Assembly: GCF_014650455.1 (NCBI RefSeq)
Contig: NZ_BMUZ01000001.1
Span: 434,001-498,000, forward strand
Direction of reading: 5' to 3'
Source of the DNA: Streptomyces xanthochromogenes
GTDB lineage: Bacteria; Actinomycetota; Actinomycetes; Streptomycetales; Streptomycetaceae
DNA: 64,000 bases
Numbering within the stretch: the stretch's first letter is position 1; each line of letters opens with the position of its first letter. Below the pieces are notes generated by a model. It ran no database searches, had not been told where the DNA came from, and saw only the letters and a list, made by a program, of their open reading frames with translations. The position numbers were made by a program, and so were the translations under genes. Below, in pieces: positions 16,131 to 25,385 of the stretch.

Positions 16131-17129
16131 ATGAGTGATCTGGCAGCGGCGGCGGATCTGGACGTACGCCTCGAAGAACACCGCAGAGAGCTGACGGGGT
16201 ACTGCTACCGGATGCTCGGCTCGGCCTTCGAGGCGGAGGACGCGGTGCAGGACACGCTGGTGCGGGCGTGGCGCAGCATCGACAAGTTCGAGGGCCGCTC
16301 CTCGCTGCGCTCGTGGCTGTACCGCATCGCGACCAACGTCTGCCTGGACATGCTGACCGCGGGCAACAAGCGGGCCCGCCCGATGGACCTCACGGCGGCG
16401 ACGCCGGTGGCCAACGCCCAGCTCAACTCCCGCCCGGAGGTGACCTGGCTGGAGCCGGTGCCGGACGGCCGGGTGCTGCCCACCGTCGAGGACCCGGCGG
16501 AGGCCGCGCTCGCCCGCGAGTCGGTGCGGCTCGCCTTCGTCGCGGCGCTCCAGCACCTGCCGCCCAAGCAGCGCGCGGTGCTGATCCTGCGCGAGGTGCT
16601 CGCCTGGAAGGCGGCGGAGGTCGCCGAGCTGCTCGACACGAGCGTGGCATCGGTCAACTCGGCCCTCCAGCGCGCCCGTTCTACGCTGGCCGAGTCGGAG
16701 CCCAAGGAGTCGGACGCGGCGGACCCGCTGGACGAGGAGCAGCAGAAGCTCCTGGCGCGGTACGTGGCGGCCTTCGAGGGCTACGACATGACCGCGCTGA
16801 CCGCCCTCCTCCACGAGGACGCCACGCTGTCCATGCCGCCGTACGACCTGTGGCTGCGCGGCCACGACGACATCGTGGGCTGGATGCTCGGCGTGGGCGA
16901 GGTCTGCCGGGGCTCGCGCCTGCTCCCGACGGTGGCCAACGGCACGCCCGCGTTCGCCCACTACCACCCGGACCCGGCGGGCGGCTTCACGCCGTGGGCC
17001 CTGATGGTGATCGAGACGAACGGGGGCAAGGTGTCCGGCATCTGCTCGTTCCTCGACACGGAACGCTGGTTCCCCCTCTTCGACCTCCCGGCCCGCCTGG
17101 ACGCGGAGGGCAACCCGGAGACGCCGTAG
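16131..17129 (+). CDS. ECF sigma factor of SigG/SigX5 type with C-terminal SnoaL-like domain
   Basis: A 332-residue sigma factor. Region 2: YCYRMLGSAFEAEDAVQDTLVRAWRS. Region 4: LPPKQRAVLILREVLAWKAAEVAELL ... SVASVNSALQRARS (about residues 150-185). The last ~120 residues form an NTF2/SnoaL-like domain (LARYVAAFEGYDMTALTALLHEDATLSMPP), as in the SigG- and SigJ-like groups, where it replaces a separate anti-sigma factor as the regulatory module. No anti-sigma gene lies next to it. GGGGTGG precedes the ATG at 16131. Confidence 0.9.
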   Translation: MSDLAAAADLDVRLEEHRRELTGYCYRMLGSAFEAEDAVQDTLVRAWRSIDKFEGRSSLRSWLYRIATNVCLDMLTAGNKRARPMDLTAATPVANAQLNSRPEVTWLEPVPDGRVLPTVEDPAEAALARESVRLAFVAALQHLPPKQRAVLILREVLAWKAAEVAELLDTSVASVNSALQRARSTLAESEPKESDAADPLDEEQQKLLARYVAAFEGYDMTALTALLHEDATLSMPPYDLWLRGHDDIVGWMLGVGEVCRGSRLLPTVANGTPAFAHYHPDPAGGFTPWALMVIETNGGKVSGICSFLDTERWFPLFDLPARLDAEGNPETP

Positions 17130-17171
17130 GCATAGGGATGGGGCCGGGGTGGCCGTCGGGGGCGCCGCCCC

Positions 17172-17492
17172 CTACTCGCCCCCCAGCCCCGTCAGCTCCA
17201 GGAGCGCCACCAGCCCGGCCCCGGCGTTGCGCATACGGACCCGTCTCCCGGCCCGCCGGGCCGTGAGCCGCAGCCGGGCCACGGCCTCGACGGCGGCGAG
17301 GTCGGCCCGGGTCACCGCGGCGAGGTCGCACACGACCTCCGCGGCCCCGCCTCCGTAGAGCCGGCGCAGCCGCTCGCACAGGAGCGGGACGTCGGCGAAG
17401 GTGACGGGGTGGGGGACGACGAGGACAGGGTGCTGCTCCGGGGGCTCGGTGGCTTCCACAAGGGTGAGACCGGGGCGGGGCGTGGAATTCAT
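17172..17492 (-). CDS. STAS-domain protein (anti-sigma factor antagonist-like)
   Basis: A 106-residue single STAS domain: VLVVPHPVTFADVPLLCERLRRL, then VVCDLAAVTRADLAAVEAVARLRLTARRAGRRVRMRNA. In canonical antagonists the phosphorylated Ser/Thr follows a D-x-S motif. Here the corresponding segment reads AAVTRADLAAVEA, so Thr is the only candidate and phospho-control is uncertain. It is convergent with the SigG-like gene and 21 bp upstream of the Uma2-like gene on the same strand. Confidence 0.8.
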   Translation of the reverse strand: MNSTPRPGLTLVEATEPPEQHPVLVVPHPVTFADVPLLCERLRRLYGGGAAEVVCDLAAVTRADLAAVEAVARLRLTARRAGRRVRMRNAGAGLVALLELTGLGGE

Positions 17493-17513
17493 CGGTCGCG
17501 GAAGCCGACCGGG

Positions 17514-18104
17514 CTAGTGGACCGGGAAGCTTCCGGCGTCGATCTCCAGGTCGAAGGGCGCGGGCAGCGTCAGCTTCTCGCCGTATTCGACCGTGCCGAG
17601 GACGCGATAGGTGCCGTGTTCTGGTTCGCCGTAGAGCGTCGCGGTCGGCCGACCGGAGTGCCAGGGGTCGAGGAGCAAGTACAACGGCACGCCTGCCCTG
17701 GCATAGCCGTGGGTCTTCGTCACCCGGTCGTGGTTGGCGTTGCTCTTGGAGGTGACCTCGACGACGAGCTCGGCGTCTTCCGCGGCCGTACGGCCGTCCG
17801 GACCCTGGCTCAGGCGTGATCGCGGGATCATCACAAGGTCGGGCATGTACAGGCCCCCACTCTGTGGGAGGGCGAGACCCAGTGTCTGGTAGATCGCCCA
17901 GCCTTCCGGCAGCACCGTGAGAAGTTGCTCCTGCACGAGCCAAGCGGTGTCGTTGTGTTCGTCGGACGGCGGTGGTGACACGGTGACGATCCCCTCGATG
18001 ATCTCCACCTTGCAGCCCTCGGGTGCGTCCGTCTCCTCCCAGATCCGGACGACGTCGTCCCACTCGTGGCCGGTGCCGGAGTGGTCGACGGTGAGTGCGC
18101 TCAT
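17514..18104 (-). CDS. Uma2-family (DUF820) putative nuclease
   Basis: A 196-residue protein starting at MSALTVDH with AGGGAG upstream. Uma2 features: EIIEGIVTVSPPPSDEHN, the PD-(D/E)xK-like core YMPDLVMIPRS ... ELVVEVTSKSNANHDRVTKTHGYARAGVPLYLLLD. Asp, Glu and Lys of the nuclease motif are present. Such genes are highly multiplied in Streptomyces and have no established biological role. A second copy is at 37640-38218. Confidence 0.85.
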   Translation of the reverse strand: MSALTVDHSGTGHEWDDVVRIWEETDAPEGCKVEIIEGIVTVSPPPSDEHNDTAWLVQEQLLTVLPEGWAIYQTLGLALPQSGGLYMPDLVMIPRSRLSQGPDGRTAAEDAELVVEVTSKSNANHDRVTKTHGYARAGVPLYLLLDPWHSGRPTATLYGEPEHGTYRVLGTVEYGEKLTLPAPFDLEIDAGSFPVH

Positions 18105-18146
18105 GGCGGTCTCCCTGCGTCGGTTCGTCACGCAGTCCAGCATGCC

Positions 18147-18180
18147 GAACGGGACCGGCGGAGGTCCACCGGTCCCGTTC
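18147..18180 (-). terminator. Terminator of deoA
   Basis: A perfect 12-bp stem (18147-18158 with 18169-18180) with a 10-nt loop, 33 bp after the deoA stop. Confidence 0.7.
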
Positions 18181-18212
18181 ACCCATACCAGGGCCCCCCT
18201 GGAAAGCCCAGG

Positions 18213-19490
<1,278 letters not shown>

Positions 19491-19510
19491 GGCATTCCTT
19501 CCGGCTTGGT

Positions 19511-19541
19511 GCACGTTACGTGCGCGACTCTACGCGCATAG
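19511..19541 (-). promoter_or_regulatory. Operator and promoter region of deoA
   Basis: CTACGCGCATAG (19530-19541) matches the CTACGCGCGTAG palindrome with one change. Downstream on the minus strand lies GCACGTAACGTGC (19523-19511), itself a near-perfect palindrome that includes TAACGT as a possible -10 element. Unlike deoC and add, deoA has a short leader with a Shine-Dalgarno sequence. Confidence 0.6.
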
Positions 19542-19556
19542 AGGTGAGGTGAGAGT

Positions 19557-19586
19557 GCGGCCCCCGCACCGGGGTGCGGGGGCCGC
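19557..19586 (-). terminator. Terminator between cdd and deoA
   Basis: A 12-bp GC-rich stem (19557-19568 with 19575-19586), 6-nt loop, 5 bp past the cdd stop. It separates the ABC-cdd operon from deoA. Confidence 0.75.
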
Positions 19587-19590
19587 GAGG

Positions 19591-19983
19591 TTACTTCAGG
19601 TGGTCCGGGCCGAAGGCCTGGGGGAGCATCTCGGACAGCGTCAGGATGCCGGCCGGGGTCTCCAACAGGAGCTCGGGACCGCCGAATTCGAAGAGCAGCT
19701 GACGGCAGCGGCCGCACGGCACCAGCACGTCGCCGTGACCGTCGACGCAGGTGAAGTGCGTCAGCCGGCCGCCGCCGGACAGCTGGAGCGCCGAGACGAG
19801 CCCGCACTCGGCGCACAGGCCGATGCCGTACGACGCGTTCTCGACGTTGCAGCCGGTGACGGTTCGCCCGTCGTCGACCAGGGCCGCGGCCCCGACCGAG
19901 TAACCCGAGTACGGCGCGTACGCGCGGGACATGGCCTCGCGCGCGGCCGTGCGCAGGGCGTCCCAGTCGGGCGCCGGCGTCAC
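19591..19983 (-). CDS. cdd: Cytidine deaminase
   Basis: A 130-residue zinc deaminase converting (deoxy)cytidine to (deoxy)uridine. Motifs: YAPYSGYSVGAAA, NVENASYG, the Zn/proton-shuttle CAECG (Cys-Ala-Glu) and PCGRCRQLL. The GTG start overlaps the stop of the upstream permease by 4 bp, so it is translationally coupled to nucleoside uptake. A much longer frame to 21036 is only an out-of-phase reading of the permease gene. Confidence 0.95.
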   Translation of the reverse strand: MTPAPDWDALRTAAREAMSRAYAPYSGYSVGAAALVDDGRTVTGCNVENASYGIGLCAECGLVSALQLSGGGRLTHFTCVDGHGDVLVPCGRCRQLLFEFGGPELLLETPAGILTLSEMLPQAFGPDHLK

Positions 19984-21269
19984 TTGCCCTGGCCCTTCCG
20001 GTAGCGCATGCCGTCCGCCTTGGGCATCCGCAGACGCTGGGCGGAGAGCGACAGGACGAGCAGCGTCACGACGTACGGGGTCGCGCCGACGAAGTCGCCG
20101 GGCACGTCGTCGGTCAGCAGGTACCAGACCAGGATCAGCACGGCCATCACCGCGCTGATCGCGGCCTGCAGCATGGCCTTCTTGTACAGCTTCCAGCCCG
20201 CGAGCGCCGCGAGCAGCACGACGAGCAGGAGCAGCAGGGCGTGCACGGTGGTGCCGCCGTTGCGCAGCTGGAGCGCGTCGGAGAAGCCGAACAGGCCCGC
20301 GCCCATGGCGAGTCCGCCCGGACGCCAGTTGCCGAAGATCATCGCGGCGAGGCCGATGTAGCCGCGGCCGCCGGTCTGGCCCTCCAGGTAGATGTGCGAG
20401 GTGACCAGGGCGAGGAACGCGCCGCCGAGACCGGCGAGGCCGCCGGAGACGGCGACCGCCGCGTACTTGTAGGAGTACACGTTGACGCCGAGCGACTCGG
20501 CCGCGATCGGGTTCTCGCCGCAGGAACGCAGGCGCAGGCCGAAGGCCGTGCGCCACAGCAGCCACCAGGTGCCGACGAACAGCGCGACGGCGATGACGGT
20601 GACCCAGGAGACCTCGGTGACCAGGCCGCCGACGATGCCGGCGAGGTCGGAGATCAGGAACCAGTGGTGGTTCTGGACCGACTCCAGGCCGGAGGACAGG
20701 CCCGGGATGGAGAAGCTGGGCAGCGAGTCGGCGGGCGGCGACTGCTTGGGGTTGCCTCCCTTGACCTGGGCCTCGCCGCCGTTGAAGAACAGCTTGGCCA
20801 GGTACTGCGTCACGCCGAGCGCGAGCAGGTTGACCGCGACACCGGAGACGATGTGGTCGACGCCGAAGGTGATGGTGGCGACCGCGTGGATCAGTCCGCC
20901 GAGCACACCGAAGCCGATGCCCGCGAGCAGCCCGAGCCAGGGGCTGGACTGCCAGCCGACCCAGCCGGCCCCGAAGGTGCCGAGGATCATCATGCCTTCG
21001 AGGCCGATGTTGACCACGCCGGCCCGCTCGGACCACAGGCCGGCCAGGCCCGCGAGCCCGATGGGCACCGCGAGGCCGAGCGCGGCGCTGATCTGGCCCT
21101 CGCTGGTGAGCTGGTCGGCGCCGGTGATGACGCGTACGGCGGAGACGAGGATCAGCGCACCCGCGATGATCATCAGGACCTGCGCGAGGGAGAACTTGCG
21201 CTTGGCGTTGCCCCGCTTGACCCCGGCCGGAGGCGGTGGGGTCGTGGTCGTTTCGGTCGTGACGCTCAT
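19980..21269 (-). CDS. Nucleoside ABC transporter permease (second subunit)
   Basis: A 429-residue membrane subunit of the BMP/branched-chain-type nucleoside importer. It has about 10 hydrophobic helices and the family signatures RAGVVNIGLEGMM and FGLRLRSCGENPIAAESLGV (coupling helix facing the ATPase). The ATG at 21269 overlaps the stop of the first permease by 4 bp and its stop overlaps cdd by 4 bp. The N-terminal ~25 residues are a polar Thr/Pro-rich extension. Expected substrates are purine and pyrimidine nucleosides, given cdd and deoA beside it. Confidence 0.9.
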   Translation of the reverse strand: MSVTTETTTTPPPPAGVKRGNAKRKFSLAQVLMIIAGALILVSAVRVITGADQLTSEGQISAALGLAVPIGLAGLAGLWSERAGVVNIGLEGMMILGTFGAGWVGWQSSPWLGLLAGIGFGVLGGLIHAVATITFGVDHIVSGVAVNLLALGVTQYLAKLFFNGGEAQVKGGNPKQSPPADSLPSFSIPGLSSGLESVQNHHWFLISDLAGIVGGLVTEVSWVTVIAVALFVGTWWLLWRTAFGLRLRSCGENPIAAESLGVNVYSYKYAAVAVSGGLAGLGGAFLALVTSHIYLEGQTGGRGYIGLAAMIFGNWRPGGLAMGAGLFGFSDALQLRNGGTTVHALLLLLVVLLAALAGWKLYKKAMLQAAISAVMAVLILVWYLLTDDVPGDFVGATPYVVTLLVLSLSAQRLRMPKADGMRYRKGQGK

Positions 21270-22390
21270 GCCGTCACCTCCGTCTCGGTCTTGGCGGCCT
21301 GGGCCGCGAGCTCGGCGCCGACGCGCTGTTGCTGGCGCTTGAGGCCGTAACGGCGGACGAGTTCGTAGGCGATCACGACGCACAGGACGATGACGCCCTG
21401 GATCACGCCGAGGATCTCCTTGTCGTAACCGATCACTTCGAAGTGGCCGGTGGTGCGCTCCAGGTAGCCCCAGAGCAGCGCGGCGAGCGCGACGCCCACC
21501 GGGTGGTTGCGGCCGAGCAGGGCGATGGCGATGCCGGTGAAGCCGAGGCCGAGCGGGAAGCTGTTGTCGAACTGGTGGCTGTCGTTGAGCAGCGTCGGCA
21601 TGCCGACGAGACCGGCCACCGCGCCCGAGATGATCATGCTGGTGACGATCATCTTCTTGACGTTGGCGCCGCTGGCCGCGGCCGCGGACTCGGACTGGCC
21701 GACCGCCCGCAGGTCGAAGCCGAAGCGGGTGCGGCCGAGCGTGAACCAGTACGCGACGCCGACGAGCACGGCGACGACGATGAAGCCCCACAGCTGGCCG
21801 GCCGGACCCATGTCCATGGTGAAGAACCAGGACGAGGTGGGCAGCGGCTTGGTCGAGACGAGCGTGCCCGCCTCGTCGAGCTGGCCGAGCCGGTCGGGCT
21901 GGAGCAGATAGGCGATGATCGCCGTCGCGATGGCGTTCAGCATGATGGTCGAGATGACCTCGCTGACGCCCCGGGTGACCTTGAGGATGCCCGCGACCGC
22001 CGACCACATCGCGCCGACCAGCATGGCGACGACGATGATGATCGGGATCTGCACGATGCCGGGCAGGCTCAGCGCGCCGCCGACTACCGCGGCGAGGAAC
22101 GCGGCCAGGCGGTACTGGCCGTCGACGCCGATGTTGAACAGGTTCATCCGGAAGCCGATGGCCACCGCGATGCCCGCCAGGTAGTACGTCGTCGCCTTGT
22201 TGAGGATGTAGACCTGGCTGTCGCTCGCCGAGCCGTACGACAGCATGTCGTTGAAGGCCGGGAACGGGTTCTTGCCGGTGGCGAGGATGATCAGCGCGGT
22301 GACGACAAGGGCCGCGACGAGCGCGAGCACGGGGGCCGCGATCGCGAGGAGCAGCTTCTCCTTGTCGATGCGGGAGGTGAGCTTCTTCAT
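21266..22390 (-). CDS. Nucleoside ABC transporter permease (first subunit)
   Basis: A 374-residue permease with about 9-10 hydrophobic helices; signatures FRMNLFNIGVDGQYRLAA and FGFDLRAVGQSESAAAASGANV. It pairs with the other permease to form the channel. The gene overlaps both neighbours by 4 bp (ATPase upstream, second permease downstream), as expected for subunits made in fixed ratio. Confidence 0.9.
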   Translation of the reverse strand: MKKLTSRIDKEKLLLAIAAPVLALVAALVVTALIILATGKNPFPAFNDMLSYGSASDSQVYILNKATTYYLAGIAVAIGFRMNLFNIGVDGQYRLAAFLAAVVGGALSLPGIVQIPIIIVVAMLVGAMWSAVAGILKVTRGVSEVISTIMLNAIATAIIAYLLQPDRLGQLDEAGTLVSTKPLPTSSWFFTMDMGPAGQLWGFIVVAVLVGVAYWFTLGRTRFGFDLRAVGQSESAAAASGANVKKMIVTSMIISGAVAGLVGMPTLLNDSHQFDNSFPLGLGFTGIAIALLGRNHPVGVALAALLWGYLERTTGHFEVIGYDKEILGVIQGVIVLCVVIAYELVRRYGLKRQQQRVGAELAAQAAKTETEVTA

Positions 22391-24024
22391 CGGTCCTCTC
22401 CCCCAGTGTTCTCCTGGTGCTCCAGGTGGCCGGTGGCGGCACCGGTCATGGCGGAACCCAGTTCCTCGGGGGTGATCGTGGCGGGGTCGGCGTCGGCGAC
22501 CAGACGGCCCCGGTACATCACCCGCAGGGTGTCGGACAGGCCGATCAGCTCGTCCAGGTCGGCGGAGATCAGGAGTACGGCGAGGCCCTCACGGCGGGCT
22601 TCGCGGATCTGGTCCCAGATCTGCGCCTGGGCGCCGACGTCCACGCCCCGGGTGGGGTGCGCGGCGATCAGCAGCTTGGGGTTGTGGCTCATCTCGCGGC
22701 CGACGATCAGCTTCTGCTGGTTGCCGCCGGACAGGGAGGCCGCGGTGACCTCGATGCCGGGGGTGCGCACGTCGTACTCGCGCACGATCCGCTCGGTGTC
22801 CCTGCGCGCGGCCTTGTTGTCGAGGAGGGCGCCCTTGGAGTTGGGCCTCTCGGTGACGTGGCCGAGGATGCGGTTCTCCCAGAGGGGGGCCTCAAGGAGC
22901 AGGCCGTGGCGGTGGCGGTCCTCGGGGATGTAGCCGATGCCGTCCTCGCGGCGCTTGCGCGTCGGGGCCGTGGAGATGTCGGTGGTGTCGAGCGTGATGG
23001 CACCGCCGTCGGGGATGCGCATGCCCATGATGGCCTCGACGAGCTCGGCCTGGCCGTTGCCCTCGACGCCGGCGATGCCCAGCACCTCACCCTTGTGGAT
23101 GGTGAAGGACACCGAGGACAGCACCTCGCGCACCACGCCGTCGGGGTCGGTGGCGGCCAGCCTCAGACCGTCGACCTGGAGCATCGGGACCGTGGTGACG
23201 GTCGACTCGCGGGTCTCGGGCGAGGGCAGTTCGCTGCCCACCATCAGCTCGGCGAGCTGCTTGGTGGTGGTGCTGCGGGGGTCGGCGGTGCCGACGGTGG
23301 TGCCGCGCCGGATCACCGTGATCTCGTCGGCGACCGAGAGGACCTCGCCCAGCTTGTGCGAGATGAAGATGACGGTCAGGCCCTCGGCCTTGAGCTCGCG
23401 CAGGTTGTCGAAGAGCGCCTCGACCTCCTGCGGGACGAGGACCGCGGTCGGCTCGTCGAGGATGAGGGTGCGCGCGCCGCGGTAGAGGACCTTGAGGATC
23501 TCCACGCGCTGGCGGTCGGCGACCCCGAGGTCCTCGACGAGGGCGTCCGGGCGGACCCCGAGGCCGTACGCGTCCGAGATCTCCTTGATCTTGTTGCGGG
23601 CCTTGGAGCCGATGCCGTACAGCTTCTCGCCGCCGAGGACGACGTTCTCCAGGACGGTCAGGTTGTCGGCCAGCATGAAGTGCTGGTGGACCATGCCGAT
23701 GCCGAGCGCGATGGCGTCGGCCGGGCTGGAGAACGAGGCCTGGGTGCCGTCGATGGTGATGGTGCCCTCGTCCGGCTTCTGCATGCCGTAGAGGATCTTC
23801 ATCAGGGTCGACTTGCCGGCGCCGTTCTCACCGCACAGCGCGTGCACGGTGCCCTTGCGGACGGTGATGTCGATGTCCTTGTTGGCGACGACACCGGGGA
23901 ATCGTTTGGTGATGCCGCGCAGTTCGACGGCGGGAGGGCTGGACGCGTTGATGGCGCACTCTCCTCGTGGGCAGGAGCGGGGGGCGGGGAGCTTCCGGGG
24001 AAGCCTGGAAGCGCGCTGACGCAT
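22387..24024 (-). CDS. Nucleoside ABC transporter ATPase (double nucleotide-binding domain)
   Basis: A 545-residue protein with two ABC domains. The first has Walker A GENGAGKST, signature VADRQRVEIL (degenerate) and Walker B LILDEPTAVL. The second lacks a canonical Walker A (IAGVEGNGQAE) but has the signature SGGNQQK and a Walker B with AHPTRG, as usual in this family. Start is unclear. The only canonical start codon is the ATG at 24024, which has no Shine-Dalgarno sequence and adds about 24 poorly conserved residues. A good GAGGAG lies 8 nt before an ATC at 23952, where homology to the family begins (INASSPPAVELRG). Confidence 0.9.
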   Translation of the reverse strand: MRQRASRLPRKLPAPRSCPRGECAINASSPPAVELRGITKRFPGVVANKDIDITVRKGTVHALCGENGAGKSTLMKILYGMQKPDEGTITIDGTQASFSSPADAIALGIGMVHQHFMLADNLTVLENVVLGGEKLYGIGSKARNKIKEISDAYGLGVRPDALVEDLGVADRQRVEILKVLYRGARTLILDEPTAVLVPQEVEALFDNLRELKAEGLTVIFISHKLGEVLSVADEITVIRRGTTVGTADPRSTTTKQLAELMVGSELPSPETRESTVTTVPMLQVDGLRLAATDPDGVVREVLSSVSFTIHKGEVLGIAGVEGNGQAELVEAIMGMRIPDGGAITLDTTDISTAPTRKRREDGIGYIPEDRHRHGLLLEAPLWENRILGHVTERPNSKGALLDNKAARRDTERIVREYDVRTPGIEVTAASLSGGNQQKLIVGREMSHNPKLLIAAHPTRGVDVGAQAQIWDQIREARREGLAVLLISADLDELIGLSDTLRVMYRGRLVADADPATITPEELGSAMTGAATGHLEHQENTGGEDR

Positions 24025-24078
24025 CGGCCGGACGCCCGGCCTAGTAGTTCAGCACACTCCTGGCGCGCCAACTCCGGC

Positions 24079-24090
24079 CTACGCGCGTAG
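24079..24090. promoter_or_regulatory. Operator of nucleoside ABC-cdd operon
   Basis: Perfect CTACGCGCGTAG palindrome, 54 bp upstream of the ATG at 24024 and just past the terminator of the preceding BMP gene. It would control the ATPase-permease-permease-cdd operon. Confidence 0.7.
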
Positions 24091-24107
24091 AGTTGACACT
24101 TCGTTAT

Positions 24108-24145
24108 GGCCCGGTGAGGCAGGGCGGTCCCTGCTTCACCGGGCC
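24108..24145 (-). terminator. Terminator of BMP lipoprotein gene
   Basis: A 17-bp stem (24108-24124 with 24129-24145) containing one G-T pair, 4-nt loop, 35 bp after the BMP stop. It makes the binding-protein gene a separate unit from the ABC operon. Confidence 0.8.
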
Positions 24146-24180
24146 GGATGCGACGGGAGACGGTCAGTGACCGTCCCGGG

Positions 24181-25245
24181 TCACGGGGTCGTCTTGACCT
24201 TGATGGAGCCGTCGACGATCTTCTTCTGGGCCGCGTCGAGCTGCGCCTTCAGGTCGTCGATGAAGCCACCGCTGGTGGCCAGCGAAACGCCGCCCTTGGC
24301 CAGCGGGTAGCTGTTGGTGCCGACCAGCGGCTTGCCGTCCTTGATCGACTTGATCAGGTCGTAGACGCCGATGTCGACGTTCTTGACGACCGAGGTCAGG
24401 ATCGAGTTCTTGTACTTGGAGAGCGAGGCCTGCTGGTACTGGTCGGAGTCGACACCGATCGCCCAGGCGCCCTTCTTGCCCGAGACGGCCTCGATCGCAC
24501 CGGTGCCGGAGGAGCCGGCCGCGGTGTAGATGACGTCGGCGCCGTTGTCGAGCATGCCCTGGGCGGCTTCCTTGCCCTTGTCGGGGCTGGCGAAGCCGGA
24601 CGTGTCCGAGCCGTGCGACAGGTACTGGTTGTCGATCTTGACGTCGGGCTTGGTGTCCTTGACGCCCTGGTTGAAGCCCGCCTCGAACTTCTTGATGAGG
24701 GGGACGTCGACGCCGCCGATGAAGCCGACGTGGTTCGTCTTGGTCTTCAGCGCCGCGGCGACACCCGCGAGGTAGGAGCCCTGCTCCTCGGTGAAGACGA
24801 TGTTGTCGATGTTCTTCGGGCCCTCGACGACGGAGTCGACGATGCCGAACGTGACGTTCGGGTACTTGACCGCGACCTTCTTCATCGAGTTCGCGTAGGC
24901 GTAACCGATGCCGATGACCGGGTTGTAGCCCGCGCCGGCGAGGTCGGTCAGACGCTGTTCGCGGTCGGCCTCGGTGTCGGTGGTCTTGGCGGTCAGCTCC
25001 TTGACGGAGCCGCCGAACTCGGCCTTGGCCTTGTCGATTCCGCGCGCGGCGGAGTCGTTGAACGAGTGGTCGCCACGGCCGCCGACGTCGTACGCGACAC
25101 CGATCTTGACGCCGTTGCCGCCCGCGGCGGACGAGGAGGAGTTGCCCGAGTCCTTCTGGGAGGACGTGGAGCCACAGGCGGTGGCGGAAAGCGCGAGCGC
25201 GGCGGTGGCGATACCTGCCGCAGCGATCTTGGATACCCGGCGCAC
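24181..25245 (-). CDS. BMP-family nucleoside-binding lipoprotein
   Basis: A 354-residue solute-binding protein of the basic-membrane-protein (PnrA-like) family. It has a lipobox with Cys24 (ALSATAC), then a Ser/Gly-rich linker to about residue 45. The binding domain follows, with VAYDVGGRGDHSFND, ADREQRL, GFIGGVDVPLIKKFEAGFNQGVK and GAWAIGVDSDQ. These are typical of PnrA-type purine-nucleoside receptors. It is anchored outside the membrane and would deliver nucleosides to the downstream permeases. The GTG start follows AAGGGA. It has its own operator-bearing promoter. Confidence 0.93.
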   Translation of the reverse strand: MRRVSKIAAAGIATAALALSATACGSTSSQKDSGNSSSSAAGGNGVKIGVAYDVGGRGDHSFNDSAARGIDKAKAEFGGSVKELTAKTTDTEADREQRLTDLAGAGYNPVIGIGYAYANSMKKVAVKYPNVTFGIVDSVVEGPKNIDNIVFTEEQGSYLAGVAAALKTKTNHVGFIGGVDVPLIKKFEAGFNQGVKDTKPDVKIDNQYLSHGSDTSGFASPDKGKEAAQGMLDNGADVIYTAAGSSGTGAIEAVSGKKGAWAIGVDSDQYQQASLSKYKNSILTSVVKNVDIGVYDLIKSIKDGKPLVGTNSYPLAKGGVSLATSGGFIDDLKAQLDAAQKKIVDGSIKVKTTP

Positions 25246-25303
25246 GAGGAGGTCCCTTCAAACCTGAACCGAGGCGCCCCTACCGGCGCTGGTTTCGCGT
25301 CGG

Positions 25304-25319
25304 ATCGTAACGCGCGTAG
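25304..25319 (-). promoter_or_regulatory. Operator-like site and -10 element of BMP gene
   Basis: On the plus strand TAACGCGCGTAG (25308-25319) keeps a perfect right half of the CTACGCGCGTAG palindrome but has two changes in the left half. On the minus strand the site runs directly into TACGAT (25309-25304), a good -10 hexamer, so a repressor here would cover the promoter. Confidence 0.55.
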
Positions 25320-25385
25320 ATGTCGCGTAAAGCCCTGTTCGGAAGCCGTTATCGAATCGCCGCGAACAGGGGATGAAGTGTCCGG

